Assembly (NCBI GenBank): GCA_030549175.1
Contig: JAUKUA010000005.1
Location: 2,046,001 to 2,110,000, forward strand
Reading direction: 5' to 3'
DNA length: 64,000 nucleotides
Origin: Lasiosphaeris hirsuta
Taxonomy: Eukaryota > Ascomycota > Sordariomycetes > Sordariales > Lasiosphaeriaceae
In this document: in pieces, positions 21,757-34,511 of the stretch
Position numbering within the stretch: position 1 is the first letter of the stretch
Layout of the letters: each line of letters opens with the position of its first letter
Position numbers and translations under genes: made by a program
Notes under the pieces: model-generated
What the model was told of the DNA's origin: nothing
Seen by the model: only the letters and a program-made list of their open reading frames with translations
Database searches by the model: none

Positions 21757-24700
21757 ATGGCCTCCGCTTTGGCCGCGCAACTTGCGAAAATCGCAGCGAA
21801 CTCGCGAACGACATTAAACGCCAAAGCCCTGAAGGCGTCCCATTCGAAATCTTTGATCTTTGAGCCTCGGATAGCCGCTAGCCAAACCTACCCCGAGATA
21901 TTCACGCTTTGCCACGAGGGCTTTGAAGAGCTATCCCACCTGGATGCCCGCTTCGCGCAATTTGAGGCCACTCTATTTAGCGACCAGAGTCAAGATGCCG
22001 ACCGGACACAGATGTCGGCGCAGGAAAATGCTCTTTTGGACAGGCGGATCGAATCTTTCCTCCGTCTGGTCGGGGGTCGGCTTCGTCTCATGCCTGCGAT
22101 CAAGGCTATCGAATGGCTGGTTAGGCGCTTCCGGTGAGTCCTGGTCCTAGAGCCTTTACTAGCAATCCTGACAATTTGCTAGGATACACGAATTCAACAC
22201 GATAGCGCTCCTCACCACCTTTCTGCCTTATCACACCATTCCGGCCTTTGTGACCCTGCTGTCTATTCTGCCTACAAATGTCCCCAAGGAGTACCTGTTT
22301 CTTGACCCTTATATCCGATCACTTACTGCTCCGCCTCGGGCTGTTATTGTTCAGCGAGCGACTACTCGCCCGGAGTTTCTTTCTGCTATCTCTGAGTATA
22401 CTCTTGCTTCTTGCAGGGAGAACCGGGACTATCCCGGCTTGATATCGTTTTGGGGCTGTCTTATGGCGGAGGCTGTCAACGGAATGATTGACAAGATGCG
22501 CTCCGGGAGGAAGAGCATTCAGACCGAGAACGACCATACCCTCCTTCAACAAATCGGACCAGTCCTCAGTGAGGCCATGGTCATGAAGGACGCCCCTGGT
22601 CTTAAAATTGCAAGTTATATGGTCGTCACGGTTCTTGCTTCTAAAGCGAGTCTGGGTGATTCCGCAATCTCCGCGTTTATGGAGCAGCTGGTGGTGGGAT
22701 GGACTGCCGAGACATCCCGCCCAGGCCTTGTTTGCCTTACCATCCTATCACAACACCGATCCGCAAAACAGCTTTCCACCAAAGTAACTAAAGCTCTTGT
22801 CAAAACGCCAAATCTTGTCTCAACTCTCCGTGAAATTGGTCAGAGTCATAAGGTCGACCGTCTGGCAAACGGACTTGCGGTCGCTCTGGTTGACAGGCTC
22901 GCCAAGAAGGGCGACGTTCGCAGCTTGCCGGTGATCAATGGCCTCCTGCTCGGCAACTTCCTCCAAGAGAAACAGGTCAAGGTTGTCTACAAGGCCTTGC
23001 TTGTAGCAGCCCACAGGGTCACAGATAAGCTTGACCAGGATGGCCGGATTCGCAAGGAGCTGGCCTCAACTCTAGTGAGCTTGTCTCAGGCTGGTGGGGA
23101 AGCCGGGGACGCCATCAGAGCTACCCTCGAAGAGATTGATTTCGACATAGAGGAACTGGAGTTGAAGCTGGAGGCAGCTATCCGCCCAAGGCTCACTATT
23201 GAGAGTCAAGAAGAATCCGAAACAGAGCAGGCACTCAAAGTCCCCAGAGAGCAAGGGGATTTTGAAGCATCATTCGAAAAGCTCTCCCAGGCTGACTCCC
23301 CGAAAGCGTCGTGTTTATCACAGGAGCGTAGCAGCCTGCTCGACGAGCTGAGTTCATTTTTCCTGTTCGCAGTAGCGAGGGAGACGGACCTTCAAAAGTT
23401 TGACGAAGCCCCTGTTCTCGGTCGGCCTCTGGCTTCTACAAAGCCGTTTTATTTCGGATTCTACATCCGCATATGGTGCGGGCCGTTTCCCACCCTCGCC
23501 AAGGTTGCGGCCTTGGAACGCGTCAAGAACCGACTCAAGGAGAGCGACTGTGCCGAGAAGGACATTCAGGCTATCATTCCCTACTGCATCATCGCCTTGA
23601 ATGACACTGCCAAGAGGGTTCGTCGTGCTGCAGCAGACCTCATGATCGTCCTCGGTCCTCTTTTCAACACTCCCACCAAACACATTTGGGGCTCAAAAGA
23701 CCTTTACAGCAAAACCGAGTCTCTCACTTGGCTGGACTCTGCGACTGCTAAATCACTGGTTCATTCTGTTCTTCTCCCGAGTCTTGAAGAATCTGTTATT
23801 CATGAGGACCACGTTTCCGCCGCGCTTACCAATGCGCTGGAGAGCTCTCACGATGATAAAGTTGCCGACAAGAAACATCACATTTCTCGGGCGACCAGAG
23901 TCTCTATCTTCAAATTCCTGTCCAGCCATGCTATTGCAACTCCCCTTCTCACCGTCAAACTGGGTCTATTGAAGTCGCTCAACCAAATCCGAAGCATTTC
24001 TGGCACCTCAAGGACGGACCTCCTGCTGCCGCTCCTGCACTGGTGGGCCAAGCTTTCTGACGAGGAAGCAACTCGTCTCGTTACCCTAGAATCGCTTGAT
24101 GAAGCAGCAATTGACACTGCTTGTGTGGAAGTAGTCGTTGCAAACAATGCTGCCGGCCTCGAACTGCTATTCGATCTCGTCAACGAGCCTCAAATTGCCT
24201 TGCGGCCCAATCTTGTTGACAGCATTTTTACCCGTATTCGAAAGATCTGGCCATCTCTAAAGAGCGAGGCTCAGTCTTCCACGGCTCGGGTTCTGCTCGA
24301 GCTTTCTCAAGCCGGTCTTCGATATGGTCAGAATTCTGTCTCTGTGGAAGCTGCCGACGTCTTGCGGAAGGTTGATTTGTCGACGGATGTCCTCCTCGAC
24401 TTCATTGATTCAATGCAAGATGAGGTGAAGGTGGCAACCGAGCCGCCCGCCAATAAAAGAAGACGGGTGAGCACTGCAGAGCGTCCTCGGAGTATTGGCC
24501 TCCAGAGCAGCCCGGAACTCAACGCGACTCTGAGCAAGATCACGTTTGTTTTGGAGCTCGTCCAAGAGTCCAACCCCGAAAAGCACCCAGAGATGCTTCC
24601 CAGCCTTTTCACAGCGCTTTCGGATCTTCAGCATCTAAGAACTCTTGTGGGGTCTGAGTTGGGCTATTTACAAAACTTGGTGTTGAGCAGTCTCCTTGCG

Positions 24701-27229
24701 ATGATACCCGCATATAAAAACAACAAGAATCTGACGATCGACGCATCCGTAGGACATGGCGACATACTAGCAACCTGCATTCAGCAGTCTTCTAGTCCGA
24801 CTGTCATCAATGCTGCGTTACTTCTTGTGGCTAGCTTGGCCAAGGCTGCGCCGGATGTCGTGCTACACAGTGTCATGCCTATCTTTACATTCATGGGCAG
24901 CTCTGTCTTGAGGCAAGCCGATGACTATTCGGCCCATGTTGTCAACCAGACAGTTAGGGAGGTGATTCCCCCGCTGATTGAGACATTCCGGAAGAGTCGC
25001 AGGAACCTGGTAGCGAGCACCGCCGAGCTTCTCTCCAGTTTCGTGGTCGCATATGAGCACATCCCCTCTCATCGGAAACATGACCTCTTCATTTCCCTGG
25101 TTGAGAACCTTGGACCTGAAGATTTCCTCTTTGCCGTCCTTGCGATGTTTGTCGACAAGTATGGCGCAACGGACAGCATGGTCTTGTTCACGACACAGAT
25201 ATTGAGCTCCTTCTCCGTTGAGATCCAGCTTCAGACTCTGATCAAATTTCTGGATCTGATCAGCGATATTTTCAAGCCCAAGCCTGTCCTATCTGCCGCG
25301 CTCTTTGGTAAGAAGGATGCAGGTGACCACGATCCTTTGAAGATCGCAATGAAGCAGCTCGCACTGCTTCCCCACCTCCTCGGTAACCGTCGCTTGAGAA
25401 AGGAGATCATGCTTCTCGCCGAGAGAGATGATATGGAATCGGCCAAGATTCACGATCAGTACGCTACTCTCTTGGAGAATCTACTGACACTGGCGAGCAC
25501 AGTCAAGACGAAGAAGCCCTTTTACAGCCGTTGCGGTGAGGCTTTGACAAATCTGCTGAACCTTCTCTCTATTGCGGAGTTCATCAAGAGTGTCGAGACA
25601 CTTCTTGCTCGGCCGAATGTGGAGCTGAGGCAGAAGGTTTTGAGGGCCCTAGAGCTGCGGGTTGATAAAGAGAGCACCGCCAACCCGAAGTCGAGGGCCG
25701 CGTTGCTTGCGTTCTTGCCGCAGTTAACAGCCGTTATTCGGGAATCGGATGACATGAACTACAAGCACACAGCTGTGACCTGCGTCGACAAAATCGCGGA
25801 GAAGTATGGTAAGAAGGATCTCGAAGCAGTTGCTGCTGCGGCCACAACTATCGCCGGAGATCACTGTCTTGGTCAACCATCACAAAGCCTACGCGTCATG
25901 GCTCTTCTTTGCTTGGCATCGCTTGTCGATGTCCTGCAGGACGGAATCGTGCCAATCCTGCCGGCGGCAATTCCCAAAGCGTTGGGTTATCTCGAGCAGA
26001 GCCTTAAGAGTGAGAAGCCAGATACCGAGCTGCATAACGCTGCCTATGCCTTCATGACGGCTCTAGCACAGCATATTCCCTACATGATCTCGGGGAACTA
26101 TCTTGACCGATTGTTATCTTGCTCTAATGCATCTGCGGCTGCGGGCTTGGACGAGGAATCAAACACAAATCGATTCCACTGTCTTCAATTCTTGGCGAAA
26201 CTCGCGGACCCCAAGATTTTGTTTGTTGCATTGGCCCAGAATTGGTTGAAGGCCGCCGATGCCGGCTTTGCGGTAAGAAGCGCTCAAACCCTTGGATTTC
26301 AACAACTACTGACAACAAAGCAGGCTCTCGCTGAGTTGCTCCGTGTTCTGGGAATGGCACTGGAGAAATATCCCAAGTCTGTCATTGCCAAGAATGCTAC
26401 TACCCTCACAGCCATTCTCTTCAATGCTTTGGACTTGAGGAGGCTCCTCGCTTCCAAGAGCGAGCAGGCCAACCTCACAGGCGCAGAGCTGGGGGAGATC
26501 GAGGACACGGTCAACGATTGTGCACTCAAGATGATCTACAAGCTCAACGACGCGGCTTTCCGGCCAATCTTCTCTCAGCTCGTGGACTGGTCGTCATCTC
26601 AGCTCCCAAAGCAAGATGCGACCGGAAGAACGATGCGTCTGCTCAGCGCCTACGGCTTCTTCAACGCCTTCTTCGGAAATCTCAAGTCAATCGTGACAAA
26701 CTACTCATCGTACATTGCCGAAGACGCTGCGAAGGTTCTTACCAAGGCCGATCTCAAGGACCCCAGTCAGAGGGAGTTGTGGAAACGCGCGCTTCGCACA
26801 CTTACGCAGGCCTTCGAACACGATCAGGATGGCTTCTGGCAGGCCCCAGCCCACTTCAACACGGTTGCACCAATCTTGGTGGAGCAGTTCTTGCGCGCGG
26901 GCGCTGTTGATATGTGTAATGACTTGGTGCCCGCCATTGTTGAGCTGGCAGCGGCCGCGGATTCGAAGGAGCATCACAAGGAGCTCAACGCCACACTGCT
27001 GAAACACCTCCGCTCAGAGCAGTCGGCGGTGCGTTTGGCGGTGGTGAAGTGCGAGCAGGCTTTGACAGATCGTCTGGGCGAAGAGTGGCTGTCCTCGCTG
27101 CCGGAAATGCTGCCATATATCAGCGAGCTACAGGATGACGACGATGAAATCGTGGAGCGTGAGAATAGGAGGTGGATTGTGGGGATTGAACAAGCGTTGG
27201 GAGAGAGCTTGGACTCGATGTTGCAGTAG
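21757..27229 (+). CDS. UTP10: U3 snoRNP / SSU processome protein UTP10
   Basis: Utp10 is the very large HEAT-repeat subunit of the t-UTP (UtpA) complex, which binds nascent 35S pre-rRNA and couples rDNA transcription to 18S processing in the nucleolus. Exons are 21757-22133 and 22183-27229, giving 1807 residues, in the normal fungal range. The start is MASALAAQLAKIAANSRTTL, matching the family N-terminus. The single 49 nt intron (GTGAGT...TGCTAG) restores LVRRFRIHEFNTIALL. Alpha-helical HEAT-like repeats fill the protein. A short basic segment ANKRRRVSTAERPRS lies at about residue 745. The C-terminal BP28CT-like region (TLTQAFEHDQDGFWQAP, then LGEEWLSSLPEMLPYISEL) is clear. Overlapping antisense ORFs are shadows of this gene. 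Confidence 0.96.
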
Positions 27230-28416
27230 TAGATGGAAGAGTATTTGGTATGGGTCTATGGTTCGATATCTGGCTGTTGGTGATGTCTGGATCTGGGAAG
27301 GGAAGGGACTGCGGGGGGTGAAAACAGGAGAAATGTGGTGAATGTTCTAAATATCTCGGAGGCTGCGATACAGGGCTCCAGGCAGCGACCAACAATGTTC
27401 AGTTCTCTATTTTCAATGCTCCTCAAGTCCCTTCGGTAATTACCCCCAACATTCAACGGATGCTGGCTACATCCCGGGGCTTTACAGGGAAGATGGCTGT
27501 TGGTGGTGTACCAAGTGTGGATAAAGCTTTCGGAAGGGCTCAGGGGCAAGCATGAGGCAAGCTGGGGAAGGTTGGCAAGAGATAGGTTCTATTGAGTTGT
27601 AAGTTTAGAGACTGACGAAGGCAAATGATATCGAATAGATGCCCATATTACTATGATGGCCGAGATATATGACGTACAACAAGTCCCATGCAGATGATGC
27701 TCTCAATATCCCGTCACTGACCGCTTCATGCCGGTTCAACTAAACTGCGCTGGCCGGCTGGGTTCTGCCGGTCGTGTGTTATACGGGCATCTGATACAGC
27801 TATCTTGCTGTCTTGGCTAGCAGTGTTCAGCACACAACATGGCTTCTAGAGAGTCTCTATTGGAGACAATATGACTTCCAGTTATATGTTGTGAAAGGGG
27901 ACCCAGCTGATCAGGGTAGTATCAAACTTGGTCATTTGATGATTCGATTGTGCTGTACTTCACCGCTGGACGAAACCGGAGCGCACATGCTGGTCGCTTG
28001 TTCGGAAGTCCAGGATCAGAGATAGTGAAATACCTGCTGTTCGCATACCCCTCAGAACAGAACGAAGTACACCACTATTTCATTAGCTTCCCGCTAGCTA
28101 CCCCACCAATCGACGACTAGGGTGAGCCAAGGCAAGTCCACACGAACTAGTTGCCGAGGCTCGAGGAAGCTGCAAATCACCGGCGTCCCAGAGGCTTCTT
28201 TGAAGTTCACTCGGCACATGCGTGAAGCTTGACTGGAACTTGGGAATTTGAGACGTGTCTGCCAGTCTCCATCAAACTTTGCCCGGCGATTCCCCAGCGT
28301 AACGTTCTGATCATCGCGTCAAGATGACTTTACGCTAGGCTTTTGCCAAACACCATCACCAATTGCTATTTTGATTTACCTTGTTGAAGAACGAAGCAAT
28401 CGACAAATCGTCAACA
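27230..28416. other. Intergenic region UTP10/PEX26
   Basis: This 1.19 kb holds the UTP10 3' untranslated region and the PEX26 promoter. I see no supported gene. A 70-codon frame at 27813-28025 lacks any domain and was rejected. Confidence 0.55.
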
Positions 28417-29857
28417 ATGGCCACCGAAACATCGTCACCCCATACCGCGTCCCTGCTCAGCCCGACCGCCATCAACACCATGTCATCATCATCGCATATC
28501 ATGTCGGCTTCCATTTCATCTCTCTCGTCCTCCATGTCGTCGGCACGCAACTCGTCATCCTCATCACAGATTACAAAGACTTACCGCCAAGCATCGACGC
28601 TCTTCCTCACGCGTCGACTACCCGAAGCCTTATCGACCGTCCTGCCACTCATCTCCCCGCCTCCGTCCGACGACCCGAACAGCTTCTTTGAGCCCGCGCC
28701 TGTCGCTCGGGCTTCGCGGTCTACCCGCATCAAAGTCTGGAGCCTATATCTGACCATCCTCAATGCGATCCTCGAGCTTGACACCGACGAGGGCAAAGAT
28801 GCGTTTGGGGCGCAAGACTGGAGGGCTATCTGCACCAAGGTCCGCGAAGGAGAGGTTTGGGAGGAGGTAGTCCGCAACGGATACCACGGCGTTGAGGGAG
28901 ATGTGGATGCGGATGTCGTGATAAACTTGTGCGATCCTCTCCCCGAAAGGGCTAAAATACCGCCATTGCTAACATGTGTCTAGAGCAACTATACTGCTAG
29001 CCCATGCAAAAACACAGGTGCAGAACCAGAAGCGGCTTGAAGCCTACCTAGCCGCCGCCCAGACACCCAACCTGGACATCTCAAAACGCTTCTTAGAAAC
29101 CTCACCTCGACGTTTACGCTCACCTGTGAAGGGGGCCGCCAGCGGTGCCGATACTCCACGGGATCTGAACGCTCGGGTCAAGATTCTTGAGTTATACACT
29201 CTCCATGTCCTCTTACGGAACAACGAATGGGACTACGCCCGCGATTTTATCAGCATGAGCCCCGTACTCGACGAGGAGCGGCGAGAGGCATTTCTACAGG
29301 CACTTCAAAGTCTCCGAGAGGAGCAGCACGAGGCCGACAAGCGGGAAAGTGAGGAACGGCACCGGCAGGAGGACCAGCTCCACCGTGACGTCGAGGAGGC
29401 CAGGAGACTACGGGCCGAGAATGAGGAGCGGGAACGCAAGAGACTGGAAGAGGAGCGGGCCCGACGAGAGGCGAGCGAAGTCGACTACGGTGTCGAGCGG
29501 GCGCCAAGCCACGCCGGGTCGAGTAGCAGGAGTAGCAAACGGCATTCTGGCACTCACCCGAAAAGCGCACCACGCGCCCTCCCATCGACTAACAAGGCGA
29601 AAACTGTTGCTGTGCCGCCTTCATTTGGGACGAAAGCTACAACGGCGTTGGCCAATATCCGAGCACTAGTCGAGCAGATGGCTCGGTCATTCCAAACAAA
29701 CCCTTACGTTCTCTACCGGACAGTAGCCTTTATCATCGGGCTGTTGTTGATGTTTAGCCGCAAGAGCGTTCGCGATAGGGTCTCTCGCATTCTGGGATCA
29801 AGTTGGGATAAGGTGAAGGCCACAGCTGGCATGGGGGTTAAGGTCAGCTATATATAA
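28417..29857 (+). CDS. PEX26: Fungal peroxin 26 (tail-anchored peroxisomal membrane protein)
   Basis: Fungal Pex26 (the counterpart of yeast Pex15) is a tail-anchored peroxisomal membrane protein that docks the Pex1-Pex6 AAA ATPases for receptor recycling. Exons are 28417-28928 and 28984-29857, coding for 461 residues. The ATG at 28417 has a good context (ACAATGGCC), and the frame extends upstream only with non-ATG codons. The 55 nt intron has the less common donor GTGCGA and acceptor TCTAG, and splicing restores [16 protein letters not shown]. The N-terminal half carries [20 protein letters not shown] followed by [12 protein letters not shown], which I recall as the conserved Pex26 start. 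A highly charged coiled coil (about residues 290-345) follows. One hydrophobic segment, [15 protein letters not shown], sits at about 412-430 with basic flanks, fitting a tail anchor. Confidence 0.85.
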
Positions 29858-30296
29858 ATCGGCATCGTTTTCGTGTACCAGGTGGCGGTTGTTTTTGCGG
29901 TCACAGCCATTAGCCTGTATCATAGTTTGCATGTAGGCGCACCCCCCTTTTTTTTTTTTTTGGGCGTATCTGGGGTTTGGTTCCCCTCGCTCTGCCTTTG
30001 CTTTTGCTTTTACTTTTGCTTTGTTTCTAGTCGGAGTGGCAAGATTATGGATATCCTCTTGCAGAGAGATGGAGGTGGTATCTGATTTGTTCTCAGTATA
30101 AATCTCTTATGCAATGACTGATTCCCAGTGCCAGGCGGTCAAACCTTGCCTTTTTATGAACTCCGTCAACGCCTCCTAATGAATAAAGCGTGCCAGTCCT
30201 GCCCCGATCTCAGATATGTACAACATGAAAAAGATGGGTGATTTAGCAGCAAAGCAAAGGGCAATGGAAAATGCCCAGACCCGGGCTGTTTTACTG
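29858..30296. other. Convergent intergenic region PEX26/RDS3
   Basis: This 439 bp separates the two stop codons. It contains a T12 run near 29948-29961 and a TTTGCTTTTGCTTTTACTTTTGC-like pyrimidine repeat at about 29996-30023. No gene was seen. Confidence 0.55.
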
Positions 30297-30776
30297 CTAG
30301 AATGTTCGATTTGTTTTCTTTTGGTAGAAAAGCTGTTCAGAGAAAAAGGTTGAGGCGTTAGCAGTCTGTCATTTCCCAACATTGCACCGATGGAGGAGAC
30401 ACTCACATCTGTTCTTGAGCTGCCGAGGTTGATGATCTTGGGACACCCATCACGATCCTTTTCGAGCCGGGTGCATTCGAAGCAGTAGAAGGCGTCCGAG
30501 ATTCCCTCGCCACCGCACACGACACACTTGTTCTGGTAGTTGCCGAAGCTGCACTCGTCGCATATGCGCACCAGCGTCGTCGGTCGGACGTACGAGTCGC
30601 ACACGGGGCACTTGCCGTCGCACTTGTCGCAGAGGCGGCCGATGGCAATGCCGGACTGCTTGCGGCACATCACCAGATCGCTGGGGAGACGGAAATTGTT
30701 AGCATGCTGTCTCGTGCGGGGGGAGGGTGTATGCAAGAGTGTTTGGAGGGAGGACTCACGGATGATGGCGAGACAT
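30297..30776 (-). CDS. RDS3: SF3b subunit Rds3 / PHF5-like splicing factor
   Basis: This is the small zinc-knot subunit of SF3b in the U2 snRNP, which helps hold the branch-point adenosine. Minus-strand exons are 30776-30760 (only 17 nt, MSRHHP), 30680-30407 and 30332-30297, giving 108 residues against about 110 in the family. The middle exon carries the near-invariant core [20 protein letters not shown], then [29 protein letters not shown] and [18 protein letters not shown]. The cysteines form the three-zinc PHD-like knot. The tiny first and last exons are deduced from canonical GTGAGT donors and CAG acceptors and restore the expected ends (SSRTD-LFYQKK). A frame that reads on past the exon 2 donor is a shadow. 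It is divergent from the pinin-like gene. Confidence 0.95.
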
Positions 30777-31389
30777 GGCGGGTGTGTGGAGGGCTTTCAG
30801 CTGCTACGGAGGGGAGGGATGTTTGAAGTCAGGGGTCTGCGCGCGTGCGCCGATGTTTGGGACGGTGGGTGAGAATGCGTTCGCGGGCCCGATTTTCTGT
30901 ATGCGTGGTGCCGGTGTTGATGTCGATGCTCAAAGGAAAGTCAGGTACGCAGTGCGCCAGGCGGAATTCTAGCAATGCGGCGGTTGCGCTGTGAGCAGGG
31001 GTGGACATTTCTCAGCCTTAGCGATATGTGGCGCATTCCAGCATTTTCTCCTTTGCCAGCCTCGCCCCTTGCCCCAGGTTGTCCCAAGCGAGCAGCCATG
31101 CCCTTGCAAGTGGGTGGGGTTAACTCGAACCACAATTGCTTGTGCAGCCTCGGGCGAGGGACGGGAGTGCATCAATTGACGATGCCTCCAAGCAACAAGC
31201 CCAGTGACTTCGTCGCGCATCCAACGTTTTCATTCAAACGCAGCGCGCATCTCGGACCCTCAAACGCTCAATAAGTACAGTAACGCGCCGTTGCTGTAAA
31301 TTATACCAACCGCGTAGCCACAAAACACTTTTGAGAAATCCGTCCCAGCTTGTAGCGTCGTGCAGCCGTGCGCTCCCAAGAGATTCCAG
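30777..31389. promoter_or_regulatory. Divergent promoter RDS3/pinin-like gene
   Basis: This 613 bp lies between two divergent splicing-related genes. Its regulatory role is inferred from position only. I recognise no specific motif, and the frames within are not supported. Confidence 0.5.
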
Positions 31390-32463
31390 ATGACCGATTC
31401 CGAGTTTACCACGCAGAAACGAAAAGCTTCGACTTCCCCGCCCCCTGGAGATGCAGACTTGAAACGGGTCAAGCTAGAGCTAAAGGGAGAAGATGCTACA
31501 ATTGGGAACGATTATAGCAATGCGTTTGGCAGCGCCAATGGGGCGCATGTCGACAGGAAAGACGAGGCCTTGTCGGGGGTTGGGTTCGCAGTAAAGCAGG
31601 AACATACAGAGAACACACCCCCCAAGGGCCATTCCGAAAACACACAAGCTGCTTCCCCCAAAAAGAAAACATATAGAGAAGAGACGGCGACCCGGTCCCC
31701 CGAGATAACAAAGCCGCCCGCCCCAGCTCCCAGCCGTCGCGATGTCAGTCAGGAGGAGAAGAAACGAGGGAAGCGGCTGTTTGGTGGCTTGCTCAGTACA
31801 CTAAGTCAGACTACGTCAAGCTCACAACAGAAGAAGAGGCTAGACATCGAGCGCCGTCAGCAGGAGAGGGCGCATCAACAGCGAATCGAGGACGAGAGGC
31901 GCCGAGCCGAGAAAGTGGCGAAGCTCAACCGCCTTCGTAAGATTGAGCAAGTCAAGTTTGACGAACATGCGGTGCGTGGCGATTCATTGATTGCAAGACT
32001 CCGGCACACTTTGTTGACTCCTTGTAGATGGCAGCCCGACACTCGAACCTGCTTGCGATAGCACACAGTCTACAAACCACGCACGAGCCCAGACTGGTAT
32101 GTAGCCTCACCAACACTTGGATGGGGATCATAAGACTAACACAGCGGCTCATCCCAGTATTATCGGCCATGGGAGCTCTCCGAAGAGCAAGAACATGTCA
32201 TCAAAAGTCAGGTTCTTGCCGCAAAAGACACCGTCGACAGAGAAAGGCATGATTTTAAGCTACGTAAAGAAAGCAGACTCGCAGAGCTAGGAGTAGTTCG
32301 CCCGCCGTCCCAGCCAGAAAACACGGTTGGTGAGCCCAAACCTCCAGAAGATACTAACCGCCGATCCTCGGCCACGTCGTTACCAAAGGTCCACATCGAA
32401 AAGGTCGAAAAGGACGACGGAGACGAGATGGTCCACGACGAGGAGGATACTGTACTCTACTAA
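31390..32463 (+). CDS. Pinin/SDK/MemA domain protein
   Basis: This is a pinin-like nuclear protein; pinin family members associate with exon-junction and splicing complexes. Exons are 31390-31971, 32028-32096 and 32158-32463, giving 318 residues. Introns of 56 and 61 nt have GTGCGT/GTATGT donors and TAG/CAG acceptors and stay in phase 0. The N-terminal 120 residues are disordered and rich in S, P and K. The pinin core starts at KKRGKRLFGGLLSTLSQTT, followed by a long charged helix (QKKRLDIERRQQERAHQQR, then KVAKLNRLRKIEQVKFDEHA). It continues over the splice sites as HSLQTTHEPRL-YYRPWELSEEQ, where the YYRPWEL signature is typical. The C-terminus is acidic. I did not assign a symbol because fungal naming is inconsistent. 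Confidence 0.88.
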
Positions 32464-33482
32464 CCTAGAATCGCACCCCTATCCCTAATCTCCTTTCTCT
32501 TTCTGATTCCTTTCCTTCTCGTAATTTCTTTCTCGCGGCGGCGTTCGGTGTGTATGGGCTTGTTGCACTGGCATTGGAAGTTAACCAGTGCTTCCATGTA
32601 TGATACCAAATATTACTTAAAGTGACTATGGGTTAGTGGGCGAGATGGAAGAAAGTGGGTCGCGCGGAGGGTTGCAGCAAGGCCCAGAGACACCGACGGC
32701 CTTCATAATGCGAAATGGGGAGGAACACAAGATCTACGCATCATGCTCCTGGTCAAGTCTCAATAGGGAGTAGACGATGGCGGGCAACCGCTGCTGCCAA
32801 CAAGCGGACCATGTATTCTATGCAGCGCTGTAGTGTCTTGATGTTGCCCGTAAGGTTTCGCAGTCGGTAGCCAGATTTATCGGGCCTTGGGTCAGAGGCG
32901 CAGTGCGCAACTTACCACTCCTGCCGCTGGGCAAATCATCTACCGTGAAACCATCGGACTCTTTGTGTAGATGCAGTTGGTTAGCGGACTGTCTACGATC
33001 CTCACTTGTCCCTCCTCAGGTGGGTTTCGGGCACTCTATACCGAGGTTTCTCGGGCGTAAACGGCCAAGCCGAAACCGAGCGCAACGTCGCAACGTCGTT
33101 GACCCTAGAGTCGCCTCGCACTCGGCACATGTGTACCACGCAGCTGAGGCTAAATAATCGCAGCGGCGAACGCGGATCGTCTGTGTAAGTGCCCTGCAGG
33201 AGCAGCCACCCCGCTCTCGCGAAGTTGGGAAGGGGTGGAGGCCAGCACCTGACAAAGATTACGTATATAGCTCTCCTAGAGCCGCCATTGAGGTTATTTG
33301 CGATGTGCTTCTTGCCCTGTGCCTAAATTCTCAATTACTCTTTGCTAGTAGTGTAAGTGTGTTGCAATATCCTATTTACTGGCTAGTTTATCACAACCAT
33401 GACATCACAGGGGAGCAGCAGCATCGCTAACCATCTCACAGCTTGAACGACTCACCAGATAAATCAAGCTGGTCTACCAATC
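32464..33482. other. Intergenic region before the epoxide hydrolase
   Basis: This is about 1 kb between two genes on the same strand. It should contain the pinin-gene 3' end and the hydrolase promoter. No ORF with domain content was seen, and no repeat. Confidence 0.55.
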
Positions 33483-34511
33483 ATGGCGTCCCTGGACAAA
33501 CTCTCCCCCTCCGACCCCCGGGTCGAGCACCACACGATCACCATACGCGGCAACACCTACCACTATCTCCTCGGCAACCCGTTGTCCACGCCAACCGGCA
33601 CTATCCTGCTCGTGCACGGCTGGCCTGATATCTCATTTGGATGGCGCTATCAAGTACCTTTCCTCCTCTCGCTCAACCTGCGTGTCATCGTCCCCGACTT
33701 GCTCGGGTACGGGCGCACCGACGCCCCCGAGGCCGTGGCCGAGTACTCGCTCAAGAACATCTCGGACGACCTGGCCGCGCTGGCCGCACACGTCGCCGGC
33801 CCTGGCGAACAGATCATCCTGGGTGGGCACGACTGGGGCGGCGCCGTTGTCTGGCGCTTCGCCCTCTGGCACCCGGAGCTGGTGCGCGCCGTCTTCTCCG
33901 TGTGCACGCCCTACTCGCCGCCGCGAGCGGCCTACATCGCGCCCGTGGATCTGATCAAGATCCTGCCGAACTTCAAGTACCAGCTACAGCTTGCCGGGCC
34001 CGAGGTGGAGGCCTATGTCGTGGGCAAGGAGAGGCTCAGGCAATTTTTGAGTAGTCTCTATGGCGGGAGAGGTTCGAACCGCGAAGTGGCCTTTACCACG
34101 GCCGACGGAGTGATATTCGAAATCCTCGACAAGATTGGGCCGACGCCCTTGATGAGCGAGGAGGAGGTGGACTTTTATGTCAGTGAGTATGAGCGGCATG
34201 GAATGCATGGCCCGCTGAACTGGTACCGGACGGCCGAGTTCAACTTCAGCGAGGAGCTACCGCTGGCCGAGGCTGGTGACGCAAAGACGAGAATCAAGGT
34301 GCCGTCGCTGATGGTTACGGCGTCGAGAGATTCTGCGCTGCCACCATCCATGTCGGCGAACATGGACAAGTTTTTCGATAATCTTGAGAAGCGCGAGGTG
34401 AATGCGAGCCATTGGGCACTGGTGGAAGCGCCAGTGGATGTGAACAGCCATATCGCTGAGTTCTTGACCAAGGTACTGAATGGTGACCAACCACTAAAGG
34501 CGTCGATCTGA
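33483..34511 (+). CDS. Alpha/beta-hydrolase, soluble epoxide hydrolase type
   Basis: This is an intronless 342-residue alpha/beta hydrolase of the soluble epoxide hydrolase / haloalkane dehalogenase group, predicted to open epoxides to diols. The oxyanion motif HGWPD is at residues 45-49. The nucleophile is Asp117 in GGHDWGG, the acid is probably Asp283 in TASRDSALP, and the base is His310 in NASHWALVEAP. The WYRT motif in the cap region (about 245-249) contains a tyrosine in the position used by epoxide hydrolases to polarise the epoxide. There is no signal peptide, so it is probably cytosolic or peroxisomal; the C-terminus ASI is not a clear PTS1. The substrate cannot be predicted. Surrounding genes are housekeeping, so context does not suggest a biosynthetic cluster. 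Confidence 0.9.
   Translation: MASLDKLSPSDPRVEHHTITIRGNTYHYLLGNPLSTPTGTILLVHGWPDISFGWRYQVPFLLSLNLRVIVPDLLGYGRTDAPEAVAEYSLKNISDDLAALAAHVAGPGEQIILGGHDWGGAVVWRFALWHPELVRAVFSVCTPYSPPRAAYIAPVDLIKILPNFKYQLQLAGPEVEAYVVGKERLRQFLSSLYGGRGSNREVAFTTADGVIFEILDKIGPTPLMSEEEVDFYVSEYERHGMHGPLNWYRTAEFNFSEELPLAEAGDAKTRIKVPSLMVTASRDSALPPSMSANMDKFFDNLEKREVNASHWALVEAPVDVNSHIAEFLTKVLNGDQPLKASI

Noticed and set aside
23354..26529. Antisense ORFs of 60-110 codons opposite UTP10
   Set aside because: They are shadows of the UTP10 coding frame and show no independent features.
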